DNA of 64,000 nucleotides from Mycobacterium sp. E1747 (GCF_001667775.1 NZ_LZJI01000025.1:1-64000); one strand, 5' to 3'. Positions 47,200 through 56,949 are shown, counted from the first letter of the stretch. The notes: generated by a model not told the origin, from the sequence alone. A program made the numbers and translations.

Positions 47200-50100
47200 C
47201 TAGAAGCCCCTAGCGTGCAGGTCCAACAGGCCGAGTTGGCGGAGGTCGTTGGCGTATTTGTCGATCAGCTCCACCGTGATATGCGGGATGTCATGGTCCG
47301 TCCCGACTTTGGCTGCACGTACCGCGGCTTGGAACGCATCGGTGGGTGCGGCTGCGCCCCGGATGGGTTTTTCCGGAGCGCGGAATGCGTGCAATAAGGG
47401 TAGAACGGAGTGGTTACGTTGCCGCTCAGGCAAACCGGTCAGCGCGATCTGGAATCGGCGCAGCCACTCGTCGTAGTCATCGATGCGTTGAATGCGGTGG
47501 CCCCCCCGAATCAGCCAGTCCACGAACACGTCCAGGGAGACCCCGTCGTCGTGCGGGTTCAGCATGTCGAAGGATCGGTGGCCGCAGGGGACCGAAGCGC
47601 CGATCGTGGTGATGGCCTCGGCCACGAAGTCGACCGGGAGGCCGTCATAGTGTGCTCGCGCGCGGTCACCGGTGCCGGGGTCTTCGTAGAACGAGTGCGG
47701 TGCAATGCCTGTCGCCAGCAGGCTGAAGATCAGTCTGGTGAACATGTCGGGCCCGTTGAGCTGTCCGCGGTAGCGGGTGTGCGCCAGGATCATGTCGGAC
47801 CGGAACACCGTCACCGGCACGCCGCACCGGTCGTGGGCCTCCCGGAGCAACACCTCGCCGGCCCACTTGCTGTTGGCGTAGCCGTTGGCGTAGTCGTCGT
47901 TGAGCGGCCGTGACGAGCTGGTCCGCCGGATATCGCCGTCTTCCTCGAACTGGCCGGGCGGCACGGTCATCGCCACCGCGGCGGTGGAGAGGTAGGTGAG
48001 CGGCTTGATCTGGGTGGTCATGGCTAGCCGGATAAGCTCGGCGGTCCCAACAACGTTGGGTCCGAACAGCTGCTCGTAGGGCAGCACGTGGTTGACCAGC
48101 GCGGCCGGGTGCACGATCAGATCGACGCTCTCGGCCAGTCGCTTCCAGGCCGCAGCGTCCAGCCCCAGATCACGCTCCGCGATGTCACCCGCTAATACCT
48201 CCAGGTGTTTGCCGGCCAAGGTGTGGAATCTGTTCAGTAGATCGCGATCGCCGCTATCGAATGCCTTGTCCAATCGCGCCCTGGCTTCCTGAGGGTCACG
48301 CGCGCGCACGATGGCGATCAGCTTGCCGCCCCGCCCGGCCAGTCGCTCCAGCCACTCCAGCGCCAGGAACCGTCCCAGCCAACCGCTGGCACCGGTCAGC
48401 AAGACGGTGCCGGGCTCACCGGTGGCGCGCGGCAATGCCGATGCGTTCGACAACGTCTCGCCATCGATGAACTTGTCCAGCGACAACTCGTCGGCCGAGA
48501 CGGAGGTCGCGCCTCGACCATGGACGGTGGCAAAGGTCGGACGCGGCGCGGCGGCGACGCGCTGCGCCTGAACGTAGTTCGCGAGCTCTTCAAGGGTGTT
48601 AGCCGGACTGAGGATCACCCCGACCGGCACGTGTACCCCGAAGATCTCCTCGAGCAGATTCGAGAACGTCAACCCGGACAACGAATCCCCGCCCAAGTCG
48701 GTGAAACGGGCTCCGGAAATGGGGTCCGCGGCCGCGGTGCCGAGCAGCGCGCGAGCGGCTCGGGCGAGCGTTTCCACGACGGGACGATCCGCCGCGGTCT
48801 GACGCAGTTCTCGCATCTCGTCGGCTACTGCACCGGCGATGTCGGCATACATCTGCTCGAGCCGCTGGCCGTAACGCTCCTTGAGCCGCGGTCGCAGCTG
48901 CTTACCCAACGCGGAGAGCAACTCGTTCTCGACCGTGAACGGTTCTGTCTCGATCAGGAAGTCAACGGGCACCTCATAGGACTGCAGCCCTGCCGCCGCC
49001 GCGGCCCGCTGCAACGACTCACGCAACGCAGCTTTCAGCGCCGGACCGTTGCCGTATTCGGCCAGCGCTGGCGGGGCGGGCACAATCACGGCCAACAGGC
49101 TTGACCGTTCACTGTTGCCGTACACGAAGATCTGTCGCACCAGCGGTGTCCCGGCATACACGGCTTCGAGGTTGGTCACGGCGACGAACTCGCCCTGAGC
49201 CAGCTTGAGCACATTGTTACGGCGATCGACGTAAGTCAGGCGATCCGGCTCGATCTCGGCCATCACGTCACCGGTCCGGTAGAAGCCGTCCTCGTCGAAG
49301 ACCTGAGCGGTCAGCTGCGGGCGCTTGTAGTAACCCGGCGTCATCGTGGCGGTCTTGACCAGCAATTCCCCACGCGGGTAAGGCAGATCGGTGAGGAAGT
49401 AACCGAGCTCGGGGACGTCGATCAGCTTGTAGTCGAGTACCCGCTTGCGGCTGACCACGCCATCTCTGCTGATGACCCCCGTCTCCGTCAGGCCGTACCC
49501 GTCGATAATGTGCACGCCCAGCGTCGCGTCCAGGAACGCCTTCATCTCCGCGGTAAGCGGTGCGGCACCGACGAATCCGCCCAGCACCCGCCCGCCGAGC
49601 ACCTTGTCGCGCAACTCGCTCGCCGCCGCCTGCTCAGCGGATGTGGAGTCGGCTCCCTGAGCGATCCGGCGCTCCGCGAGGCCGCGGCAATGTTGGAACA
49701 GCATCTCGACCACCCGCGGAACGACACCAATTTCGGTGGGCCGCACCAGCGCCCAGTCATCGAACAGCGTCGAGAGATCGGATTTGGGAACAAAGTAGCT
49801 CGTACCGCCGGCGATGAACGCCGACGCCAGCGGCAGCCGCCCACCCAGATGATTCAGCGGCATGAAGTTCACGTTGATCACCGGCATGCCCGGTGTTAAG
49901 AAAAACCCGGAGGTCCACACATCGGCGACCATCCGCTCGGTGTAGATTGCGCCCTTGGGCATGCCGGTGCTGCCCGAGGTGTACATGATCATCGCCAACC
50001 GCTGGTCGCTGGAACCGGTGAATGCCGGTCCGGCGGGCAGCCGGCCGCCGCGCGCGACGACTTCGTCTACGGTCGTCACGACAACCTGGGCGCGTGCCTC

Positions 50101-50772
50101 CTGCAGGCGAGCGCTGGCTCGGGCGAGGTTCTGCCGCTGGTCGTCAACCTCGGGCTGATAGTCGAACACCATCAGCTGCCGCACCGACGAAAACCCCGTC
50201 ACTGCCTCAACGGCCAGGTCGAGGTACTGCACGCTCACTGTCACGATCCTCGGTTCGCACTCCTCGATGATCGATCGCAGTGTCGACACCGCGGCACTGT
50301 GCTGCAACGGCACCGTCACCAAACCCAGGTACGCACAGACCATGTCGACGACCAAATAATCGGCGCTGGAGAACCCGACGGTTGCCACCACATCGCCGGC
50401 GGCCACCGCACCCGCGGGATCGTGGCGCCAGGCGCTGGCGATCGCACGCACCCGGTCCCAGACCTCGCGATAAGTGATGGTCTCAAACGCATTCTGCAGC
50501 TGCACCGACGTTCGGCCGGCGGCGTCGGTCACCAGCTCCCGGACCCGCTGTCCGAGCGCCGGGCGACCGGCGTAGCCCTCGACAATCGTCTCGAAAATCT
50601 CGGTCAGCCGCATACCGGGCATGCAGGCCGCCTCAATCACCTCAACACGGGGATCAGCTGAACGGATCTGTGGATCAACGTCATACAATTCGGCCAACCT
50701 GCGAGCAAGCCGCTCGTCTTGGTTGCCGCCATCGTGCAGCCGTTGCGTGTCGTGCAGTGAACCACTTGTCAT
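47200..50772 (-). CDS. car: Carboxylic acid reductase (FadD9/CAR type)
   Basis: 1190 residues with the three parts of CAR. Adenylation, about residues 60-640: MIMYTSGSTGMPKGAIYT and IIDGYGLTETGVISRD. Carrier domain: the phosphopantetheine Ser near residue 694 in DLGGDSLSGLTF. Reductase, from about 780: the NADPH motif VLLTGASGWLGRFLALEWL and catalytic Tyr/Lys near 962 in YANGYANSKWAG. It reduces acids to aldehydes with ATP and NADPH after modification by a phosphopantetheinyl transferase encoded elsewhere. The ATG at 50772 fits the family N-terminus. Two copies of the TGTCC-N7-GGACA palindrome lie upstream, so it may be controlled by the IclR protein of 57168. Confidence 0.95.
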   Translation of the reverse strand: MTSGSLHDTQRLHDGGNQDERLARRLAELYDVDPQIRSADPRVEVIEAACMPGMRLTEIFETIVEGYAGRPALGQRVRELVTDAAGRTSVQLQNAFETITYREVWDRVRAIASAWRHDPAGAVAAGDVVATVGFSSADYLVVDMVCAYLGLVTVPLQHSAAVSTLRSIIEECEPRIVTVSVQYLDLAVEAVTGFSSVRQLMVFDYQPEVDDQRQNLARASARLQEARAQVVVTTVDEVVARGGRLPAGPAFTGSSDQRLAMIMYTSGSTGMPKGAIYTERMVADVWTSGFFLTPGMPVINVNFMPLNHLGGRLPLASAFIAGGTSYFVPKSDLSTLFDDWALVRPTEIGVVPRVVEMLFQHCRGLAERRIAQGADSTSAEQAAASELRDKVLGGRVLGGFVGAAPLTAEMKAFLDATLGVHIIDGYGLTETGVISRDGVVSRKRVLDYKLIDVPELGYFLTDLPYPRGELLVKTATMTPGYYKRPQLTAQVFDEDGFYRTGDVMAEIEPDRLTYVDRRNNVLKLAQGEFVAVTNLEAVYAGTPLVRQIFVYGNSERSSLLAVIVPAPPALAEYGNGPALKAALRESLQRAAAAAGLQSYEVPVDFLIETEPFTVENELLSALGKQLRPRLKERYGQRLEQMYADIAGAVADEMRELRQTAADRPVVETLARAARALLGTAAADPISGARFTDLGGDSLSGLTFSNLLEEIFGVHVPVGVILSPANTLEELANYVQAQRVAAAPRPTFATVHGRGATSVSADELSLDKFIDGETLSNASALPRATGEPGTVLLTGASGWLGRFLALEWLERLAGRGGKLIAIVRARDPQEARARLDKAFDSGDRDLLNRFHTLAGKHLEVLAGDIAERDLGLDAAAWKRLAESVDLIVHPAALVNHVLPYEQLFGPNVVGTAELIRLAMTTQIKPLTYLSTAAVAMTVPPGQFEEDGDIRRTSSSRPLNDDYANGYANSKWAGEVLLREAHDRCGVPVTVFRSDMILAHTRYRGQLNGPDMFTRLIFSLLATGIAPHSFYEDPGTGDRARAHYDGLPVDFVAEAITTIGASVPCGHRSFDMLNPHDDGVSLDVFVDWLIRGGHRIQRIDDYDEWLRRFQIALTGLPERQRNHSVLPLLHAFRAPEKPIRGAAAPTDAFQAAVRAAKVGTDHDIPHITVELIDKYANDLRQLGLLDLHARGF

Positions 50773-50898
50773 GATTCGCCCTTCCGCCCGTACCCGTTCT
50801 TCGAACCAGCATGGAGCCGTAGCTCGTCAATGCCACCACCGTGCACTCACGATGGACAGGCTTGACGCTAGAAGCACTGCCAGCCAACGGCGACCCAC

Positions 50899-50915
50899 TG
50901 TCCATTGACCGGACA
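50899..50915. promoter_or_regulatory. Proposed IclR operator, copy 1
   Basis: TGTCCATTGACCGGACA; with flanks the arms extend to ACTGTCC and GGACAGT. It lies 127 bases before the carboxylic acid reductase start. Confidence 0.6.
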
Positions 50916-51006
50916 GTTTCCCAAGAACGCAGGCGCCCAGAGCCGTTCGCACCAACGCGAGTGGCACGCTGAGGCACGTGGGGCATCGACGCGACGCCTG
51001 CGGATC

Positions 51007-51023
51007 TGTCCACTGATCGGACA
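51007..51023. promoter_or_regulatory. Proposed IclR operator, copy 2
   Basis: TGTCCACTGATCGGACA, the same arms and spacing as copy 1, 108 bases away from it, or about ten helical turns. Confidence 0.6.
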
Positions 51024-51242
51024 ACGTGTGGTTCCTGCGGATGTCGGACGCCTACTCTTGACCACGAACCACCGATGAATGCTTCAAAATCATCACTCCC
51101 GCAACAGATTAGCCAGCCGAGGCAGGTGGTTGCAGGGCCGCCGCCAACATCGTCGCCGCCGAGGGCCGGTATGTCCCGCACGGGTTGAACCAGATTGCTT
51201 CAACCCAAAGTCTGCATTCACAGAGGAATAGTGGAGATAGTC

Positions 51243-51836
51243 ATGAAATTATGGCCCGACTTTGCTGCGGTGGTGCCGGAGCATGAAGGCGAGAAAACGC
51301 TTGCTGCATCGTTGTGGTGGGCTACTCGGCGTTACAACTGCGCGCCGGCGCCCAACGGCCTGGCGCTCGTACAGGATTTTCTCAACACGCGCCCGAGCGC
51401 TGTACATGGACCGGATCTGCTTCGCGACGGGACCCACGCGCAGGCCTGGGCCAACACCGCTGTGTGGGGCTGGTCGCACCTGCGGGGCGCGGAATGTCGC
51501 GCTCCCGAACTGACCGATGCTGACGCGGGACGGCTCAGGCAACTGCGGGACACGCTGGATAGCTGGTTCGGACCAAGATTGCCGACTGAGGCCCGCTTGC
51601 CCAAATCAGACGCGAGTGTGAACCTTGCGTGGCGCGAGGGAGAGGTGTCGTGGACGCCCTCAGGTGACGGTTGGCGGTGGTTTCATTCGGCGATCATGGG
51701 CGAAGTTTTTATCAGCCAGCGTACCGGAGTATGGGTCCGCTTCAAGCAGTGCCGCAACCTGGAGTGCCGAGCGACCTTCTTCGACCGGACATGGGACATG
51801 CGCGAAATCTGGCATGACGCTCGAACCGGAACCTAG
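51243..51836 (+). CDS. CGNR/ABATE-type protein with incomplete C-terminal zinc finger
   Basis: 197 residues. It resembles actinobacterial proteins with an ABATE stress-linked domain and a C-terminal CGNR zinc finger, thought to be DNA-binding regulators. The first zinc half is present in FKQCRNLECRATFFDRTWDM, but the protein ends IWHDARTGT where the second half (a Cys followed by GN) should come. No continuation is found in the other frames. The ATG at 51243 gives a start MKLWPDFAAVVPEHEG; a weak purine-rich region precedes it. It may be a decayed regulator or a family variant. Confidence 0.7.
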   Translation: MKLWPDFAAVVPEHEGEKTLAASLWWATRRYNCAPAPNGLALVQDFLNTRPSAVHGPDLLRDGTHAQAWANTAVWGWSHLRGAECRAPELTDADAGRLRQLRDTLDSWFGPRLPTEARLPKSDASVNLAWREGEVSWTPSGDGWRWFHSAIMGEVFISQRTGVWVRFKQCRNLECRATFFDRTWDMREIWHDARTGT

Positions 51837-51967
51837 TCCGCCTGTCGGCGATCCGGGGTGCGCTGACGACTTTCAGGGTGCGGCCACGGCGGCGACGCGC
51901 CAGCGTGTTCCGCCCTGGACGCACGCCGAAGAATTCGCGACCTGGATGATGCCCCTGCGAACGATCC

Positions 51968-52684
51968 CTAGCGTCCCGCGCTCTGGCCGCCGTCGATGTG
52001 GAGAACCTCGCCGGTGACGAACGGCGCAGTCTCCAGATATTGGACGCCCCGGACGATGTCGGCGATCGTGCCGACCCGACCCTGTGGATGCATGTGGGCG
52101 AAGACACCGGTGACGTCAAGTCCCCCGTGCATCGGGGTGTCGATCACGCCCGGGGAGATCGCGTTAGCGCGGACGCCGCTTCGGGCGTACTCGATGGCCA
52201 GCGCTTTGGTTACTGCGTCCAAGCCACCCTTGGAGAGGGCGGTCAGAGCCGCCGGAATACGGGCATCGGGCCGCTCCACCAGGGTGGTCGTCACGTTGAT
52301 GACGTGGCCGCCCGGCCCCTGAAAGAGCATCTGCGCGATCACCCGTTGGCACAAGTGAAAGAAGCCGGCGACATTCGTGCCCATGACACGGCCGAAGTCC
52401 TCGAGCGTGTACTCGGTGAACGACTTGGCCAAGAAGACTCCGGCGTTGTTGACGAGGGTGTCGATTCGCCCGAAGCGGGCAACGGTTTCATTGACGATCC
52501 GTTCGGCTGTCGAGGGATCCGCAACATCACCGGAAACCGTGAGCAAATCGGGCCGCGCAGACGCACCGATGTTGCGGGAGTTCGCGGTCACGGAGTAGCC
52601 CATCGCGCAGTAGGTTTCGACCAAAGCCGCACCGATTCCGCTGGAAGCGCCGGTGATGACTGCGACCTTCTTGAGCTGAGGCAT
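51968..52684 (-). CDS. SDR-fold protein lacking the catalytic Tyr
   Basis: 238 residues with a clear SDR fold: VAVITGASSGIGAALVETY, the NNAGVFL motif and the C-terminal GEVLHIDGGQSAGR. At the YxxxK position the sequence is RIPAALTALSKGGLD, so Thr stands four residues before the Lys instead of Tyr, and the usual catalytic Ser position reads NVTTTLV. Relatives with this PAALTALSKG form are familiar to me as a divergent subgroup, so it is not necessarily dead. It is the last gene of the minus-strand run beginning at the second GMC gene, with a 23-base gap to the one before it. Confidence 0.88.
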   Translation of the reverse strand: MPQLKKVAVITGASSGIGAALVETYCAMGYSVTANSRNIGASARPDLLTVSGDVADPSTAERIVNETVARFGRIDTLVNNAGVFLAKSFTEYTLEDFGRVMGTNVAGFFHLCQRVIAQMLFQGPGGHVINVTTTLVERPDARIPAALTALSKGGLDAVTKALAIEYARSGVRANAISPGVIDTPMHGGLDVTGVFAHMHPQGRVGTIADIVRGVQYLETAPFVTGEVLHIDGGQSAGR

Positions 52685-52707
52685 CTATGTCCGTCTCCTG
52701 TCGTTCG

Positions 52708-53730
52708 TCATGGCATCAGATCGGCCAGAATGGCGTTGGCTGAGCCGGATTTCGCTTCGTCGAAGGCGGTGCCGGCCCACAGGCTCGTCCCGTGCGGATC
52801 CGCGATCGTCACGGCGGCGGCCTGGATCGGCAAGGTCAGGTGCGCGACCTCTGGGAACCCGAATACCGCGTGGTGGTCGTGATCCTTGATGAAACGGTTG
52901 TTGAGCGATCGGGCGTAGCGCCCGGTAAACGCCCGTGTGAGGACCGTTTCGGTGAATTGCGGATCACGCAGTGCCGCACGGTGCACGGGGTTGGTCCCGG
53001 CTTCATCGGCCAGCAGCAGCGCCGTTCCGAACTGGGCCGCGGTGGCGCCAAGCTCAAGGATTCGGGCGACGTCGGTGGCTCTCGCCAGCCCACCCGCGGC
53101 CACGACGTGGCAATCGACCGCGGCCGACACTTCGCGCAGAAGGCGATCTAGGGGCAGGGAACTCGGGATGCTGCGCGCGTCGAATGTCGCCCGGTGGCCG
53201 CCGGCGTTCGGCCCCTGCGCCACCACGGCGTCGACACCGCAAGCAACGGCCAGCGACGCCTCGTCAACGCTGGTAACCGTGCCGAGCACCAAGATGCCGG
53301 CTTGGCGGAGCCTGCGGCACACGTCAGGGCCCGGTAGACCGAACGTGAACGACACCGCCTCCGGCCGCAGGTCACATAGCAGGTCCAACTTCGCCTGCCA
53401 ACCGAAATCGTCGTGGCGCGGGACGCCGAGATGCGTGGCATAGCGTCCGACCTCCGGCGACAGTCGGCGGGCGTATGCGGCCACCCGGTCGCGATCGCAA
53501 CAGGCCTGTTGCGGCACAAAGACATTGATGCCCAGGGCACCGGACGTCCGGCGCCGCGCCGCGGTGAACGCCTGCTCCAGAGCAGTCGCCGAAACCATGC
53601 CGCCGGCCAGGAATCCGAGGCCGCCGCTGTTGGAGACCGCAGCGGCCAGCGCCGGTGTCGAAGGACCGCCTGCCATCGGCGCCGAGACGGCGGGAATCCG
53701 CAGATCGGTCAGAGCGAAACGATTTGTCAC
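52708..53730 (-). CDS. Nitronate monooxygenase / 2-nitropropane dioxygenase-like FMN enzyme
   Basis: 340 residues forming an FMN TIM barrel. It shows APMAGGPSTPALAAAVSNSGGLG at the N-terminus, VSFTFGLPGP, the catalytic-loop motif AQGPNAGGHRATF, and the phosphate-binding segments VVAAGGLARATDVARILELGATAAQFGTALL. These enzymes oxidise nitronates or act as flavin-dependent enone-type reductases. It overlaps the GMC gene by four bases, so a shared pathway is likely. The substrate cannot be told. Confidence 0.9.
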   Translation of the reverse strand: MTNRFALTDLRIPAVSAPMAGGPSTPALAAAVSNSGGLGFLAGGMVSATALEQAFTAARRRTSGALGINVFVPQQACCDRDRVAAYARRLSPEVGRYATHLGVPRHDDFGWQAKLDLLCDLRPEAVSFTFGLPGPDVCRRLRQAGILVLGTVTSVDEASLAVACGVDAVVAQGPNAGGHRATFDARSIPSSLPLDRLLREVSAAVDCHVVAAGGLARATDVARILELGATAAQFGTALLLADEAGTNPVHRAALRDPQFTETVLTRAFTGRYARSLNNRFIKDHDHHAVFGFPEVAHLTLPIQAAAVTIADPHGTSLWAGTAFDEAKSGSANAILADLMP

Positions 53731-55244
53731 GGGTGTGTCCCTTCGGCGCCCAGCACGATCGCCGCGGCGCGTTCGGCGATGGCCAGAACGGTTGCGTTGG
53801 TGTTGGCCGGAACGATGGCCGGCATGACCGATGCGTCCGCGATGCGCAACCCCTCCATGCCGCGGACGCGCAGCGCGCTGTCTACCACGGCGAGATCGTC
53901 GCTGCCCATGCGGCAGGTGCCGACGGGATGGAAATACGTGGTCGCGCAGCGGCGGACAAAGTCGCGGAGAGCGCAGTTGTCGGAAACCCTTGCGCCCGGG
54001 CTTACTTCTGCATCACGCCACGGGTCGAGCGCCGCATTGTCACCGATCTCGCGGGCCAGGCGAAGCGCTGCCACCATGCGGCCGGTGTCGCGTTCGTCGG
54101 TCAGGAAGCCGGGATCGATCAGCGGTGGTGAGGCCGGATCTCCAGACCTGATCCGTACCGTACCTCGGCTTGCCGGCGACATGAGCGCGAACATGATGGA
54201 GTAGCCGGTGACGGCTGACGACGCCCAACGCGGTCCCCAAGGGCCAGGATTGAGGATGAGCTGAATGTCGGGATCGGAATCCGCTGCGCTCCGGCACAGC
54301 GCGTAGGGCAGCGGACCTGGCGGTCCCACTACCGGCTTCTTGAGCCGATAGACGACGCCGGCGATGATGTGGTCGTGCAGGTTCAGTCCGACCCCGGGCA
54401 AGTGGTGGGCGGTGGGAATTCCCGCATCGCGCAGGACGCCCTCGTCGCCTACCCCGGACCTCATGAGCAGCACAGGCGATCCGATCGCGCCCGCGGCGAT
54501 CAGCACTTCGCGATCGGCCCGCAGAACCCGGACCCCCGCGTCTGTCACGTATTCCGCACCAGTGCAGCGTGTTCCGTCCATGAGGAGGCGCGTGACGAAC
54601 GCGCGTGTGATTACCGTTAGGTTCGGACGGCCCGAGTTTGGCCGCAAGTACGCGTCGGCGGCGCTCTGGCGCCGGCCCTCGACTACGTTCATGTCCGCCC
54701 ACGAAACGGCGCCGACGCGTGCGCGGGCCTGGTCATCGCTCGCCGTATAGCCGGCCTCGGTCGCGGCTTCCGCCCACGCTTGGGCTAATGGACTTGGTGG
54801 GTAGGGCGGTTCGATGGTCATCGGGCCGGTCATGCCGCGGATCCAGGGGTCGCGCCCTTCGGCGCGTTCACAGCGGCGCAGATACGGCAGCAGGGAACGG
54901 TGATTCCAGCCGTGCGCGCCGAGCGTCTGCCATGCGTCATAGCCGGCGGGGTGGCCCCGCAGGTGAAGCATTGCGTTGATACTGCTCGAACCGCCGAGCA
55001 CTCGTCCAAGCGGATACGGGTGTGCGGCACCGTAAGTGCCAGGCTGGGGTTCGGTCGAATAACCCCAATCGACGTCAGATCCCCATAACGTGAACGCCGC
55101 GGTGGGGTCCGACATGCGTGCGGGGCCCTCGCCGGGGCCCGCCTCCAGCAGCGCGACCCGTGTTCCGCAATCCTCCGACAAGCGGGCGGCGAGCACACAG
55201 CCCGCCGTGCCGCCGCCGACGATCACATAGTCGAAGCGGTCCAT
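53727..55244 (-). CDS. GMC-family FAD oxidoreductase, copy 1
   Basis: 505 residues. The FAD motif YVIVGGGTAGCVLAARLSED lies near residue 6, GMC signature 1 is GRVLGGSSSINAMLHLRGH, signature 2 is GAIGSPVLLMRSGVG, and the active-site His is in YFHPVGTCRMG, followed by LRIADASVMPAIVPANTNAT. The enzyme oxidises an alcohol (choline- or alkanol-dehydrogenase type). It follows the second GMC gene by 49 bases and overlaps the next gene. The pair are clear relatives but diverged, so they probably have different substrates. Confidence 0.93.
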   Translation of the reverse strand: MDRFDYVIVGGGTAGCVLAARLSEDCGTRVALLEAGPGEGPARMSDPTAAFTLWGSDVDWGYSTEPQPGTYGAAHPYPLGRVLGGSSSINAMLHLRGHPAGYDAWQTLGAHGWNHRSLLPYLRRCERAEGRDPWIRGMTGPMTIEPPYPPSPLAQAWAEAATEAGYTASDDQARARVGAVSWADMNVVEGRRQSAADAYLRPNSGRPNLTVITRAFVTRLLMDGTRCTGAEYVTDAGVRVLRADREVLIAAGAIGSPVLLMRSGVGDEGVLRDAGIPTAHHLPGVGLNLHDHIIAGVVYRLKKPVVGPPGPLPYALCRSAADSDPDIQLILNPGPWGPRWASSAVTGYSIMFALMSPASRGTVRIRSGDPASPPLIDPGFLTDERDTGRMVAALRLAREIGDNAALDPWRDAEVSPGARVSDNCALRDFVRRCATTYFHPVGTCRMGSDDLAVVDSALRVRGMEGLRIADASVMPAIVPANTNATVLAIAERAAAIVLGAEGTHP

Positions 55245-55293
55245 CTCTACTCCAGGTGCGAAGTGCTTGCGGGTCGGCAGTCTGGTCCGGCGG

Positions 55294-56949
55294 CTAGACC
55301 CGATGCTCGGATCTCAGCAATTGAGCGGCACGTTCGCCGATGATCACGCACGGCGCCATGGTGTTCCCCGTCGTGATGCGAGGCATGACGGAGGCGTCGG
55401 CGATGCGCAGGCCCTCAACGCCGTGCACCTTCAGTTCGCCGTCGACCACCGACATCGGATCGCGCCCCATCTTCGCGGTGCCGCATTGATGCCAGAAGGT
55501 CCGGGTTGCGTTGCGCACGAACGCTTCCAGCTGATCGCCGTGCAGGTCGCCCGGCATGATCTCGCGCTTGACATAAGGCCTCAATTCCGCGGAGTTGCCG
55601 ATCTCGCGGGACAGCGCGATGCAGGCCAGTGCCGCGTCGACGTCGGCGCGTTCGGCCAGCGCGTTGGTGTGGATGCGCGGCGGGGACAGGGGATCGGCGC
55701 CCGACAGCCGGACCTGCCCGCGGCTGTGGGGGTGCGCGATCGCGGAGAACAACGTCCACCCGGATTCCGGAAGTCCGTATTGCGCGATGTTCTCCGGGGT
55801 GGACAGCGGCGCCTCTGCCTGCCAGATGAAAATGTCCGGGCCGTCGCTCGAGGGAGTGATCCGCTCGAACACCACCACTTCCGAGCCGTTATTGCGCAGG
55901 GGCAGTGCGCCATCGGGGTATTCCCAGACGCAATCGAACGCGGTGTGATCCTGAAGATTCTTCCCGACTCCGGGCAAATGATGCTCGACGTCGACGCCGA
56001 ATTCGCGGAGTTCATCACGGTCGCCCAGACCCGACAACATGAGAACCTTCGGCGTGTTGATCGCGCCCAGCGAGAGCACGACCTCCGCGGCCGCCAAGAT
56101 TCGGTGGCTCTGCCCGCGGTAGATGATCTCTACGCCGCGTGTCTGGCGTCCGTCGACGATGACGCGGGTCACCATCGCACCGGGCAGCACGGTCAGGTTC
56201 GGGCGATCCATCAGCGGGTAGGTGTACGTCCGGAACGCTGACAGCCGCTGGCCGCCGCTGAGCCGCAAATCGCCCAGCGCCACACCGCGACCGGACTCCA
56301 TCATCCGGCCGTTCGCGTTCTCGTAGTGTGGTACACCAATAGCCTTGGCTCCGTGCAGCATTGCCAGAGCGACTGGATGAGGATCGGGTGCCGGTTGAAC
56401 GAATACCTCACCGCCGGTGCCCCGAAAAGCGGGATCGGGATCGCCGTGCCAGTCTTCGATCCGGCGATAGATGTCCAGAATCGACTGGTAGCTCCATCCC
56501 GGGTCACCGGACTCGGCCGCGAATAGATCCCAGTCTCGGGCGTGTCCGCGCGACCACACCATCGCGTTGATGCTGGACCCTCCGCCGAGCACCTTGCCCA
56601 TTGACATCTGCAGGCGTCGGCCATCGAGGGCCGGTTCGGGCTCGCTGGTATAGCACCAGTCTCTGTCGGTGCCGATGTTCGTCGGCCAGGCGGTGGGGTC
56701 CACGACTGGCGGCACGCTGTCCGCCCCGCCGGCTTCCACGAGAAGTACCTGAACAGCCGGGTTTTCGGCCAATCTGCGAGCAACCACCGAACCCGATGAA
56801 CCCGAGCCGCACACCACGAAGTCGTAGACGCCGCGCAACGCGGCGCGCAGCTTGCGCTGGTTGGCCTGCACCTTGCGATCGAATTCGCGATCGGTATAGC
56901 GAGCGACACTTTCGGCGTCTGTCTTCGGGACACTGAAACGTGTTGTCAT
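55294..56949 (-). CDS. GMC-family FAD oxidoreductase, copy 2
   Basis: 551 residues. FAD motif YDFVVCGSGSSGSVVARRLAE near residue 42, signature 1 GKVLGGGSSINAMVWSRGH, signature 2 GAINTPKVLMLSGLG, and the active-site His in TFWHQCGTAKMG; end motif LRIADASVMPRITTGNTMAP. The start at ATG 56949 (MTTRFSVPKT) is preferred over one at 57063, which would put the start only six bases from the proposed IclR site at 57069-57085. It is the first gene of the operon leading through copy 1, the nitronate monooxygenase and the SDR. Confidence 0.93.
   Translation of the reverse strand: MTTRFSVPKTDAESVARYTDREFDRKVQANQRKLRAALRGVYDFVVCGSGSSGSVVARRLAENPAVQVLLVEAGGADSVPPVVDPTAWPTNIGTDRDWCYTSEPEPALDGRRLQMSMGKVLGGGSSINAMVWSRGHARDWDLFAAESGDPGWSYQSILDIYRRIEDWHGDPDPAFRGTGGEVFVQPAPDPHPVALAMLHGAKAIGVPHYENANGRMMESGRGVALGDLRLSGGQRLSAFRTYTYPLMDRPNLTVLPGAMVTRVIVDGRQTRGVEIIYRGQSHRILAAAEVVLSLGAINTPKVLMLSGLGDRDELREFGVDVEHHLPGVGKNLQDHTAFDCVWEYPDGALPLRNNGSEVVVFERITPSSDGPDIFIWQAEAPLSTPENIAQYGLPESGWTLFSAIAHPHSRGQVRLSGADPLSPPRIHTNALAERADVDAALACIALSREIGNSAELRPYVKREIMPGDLHGDQLEAFVRNATRTFWHQCGTAKMGRDPMSVVDGELKVHGVEGLRIADASVMPRITTGNTMAPCVIIGERAAQLLRSEHRV

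Larger units (their letters stand above)
50773..51242. promoter_or_regulatory. Divergent promoter region of the carboxylic acid reductase gene with two palindromes
   Basis: No gene seen in 470 bases. It contains two 17-base palindromes of the form TGTCC-N7-GGACA at 50899-50915 and 51007-51023. It separates the minus-strand reductase gene from the plus-strand CGNR-like gene. Confidence 0.5.
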
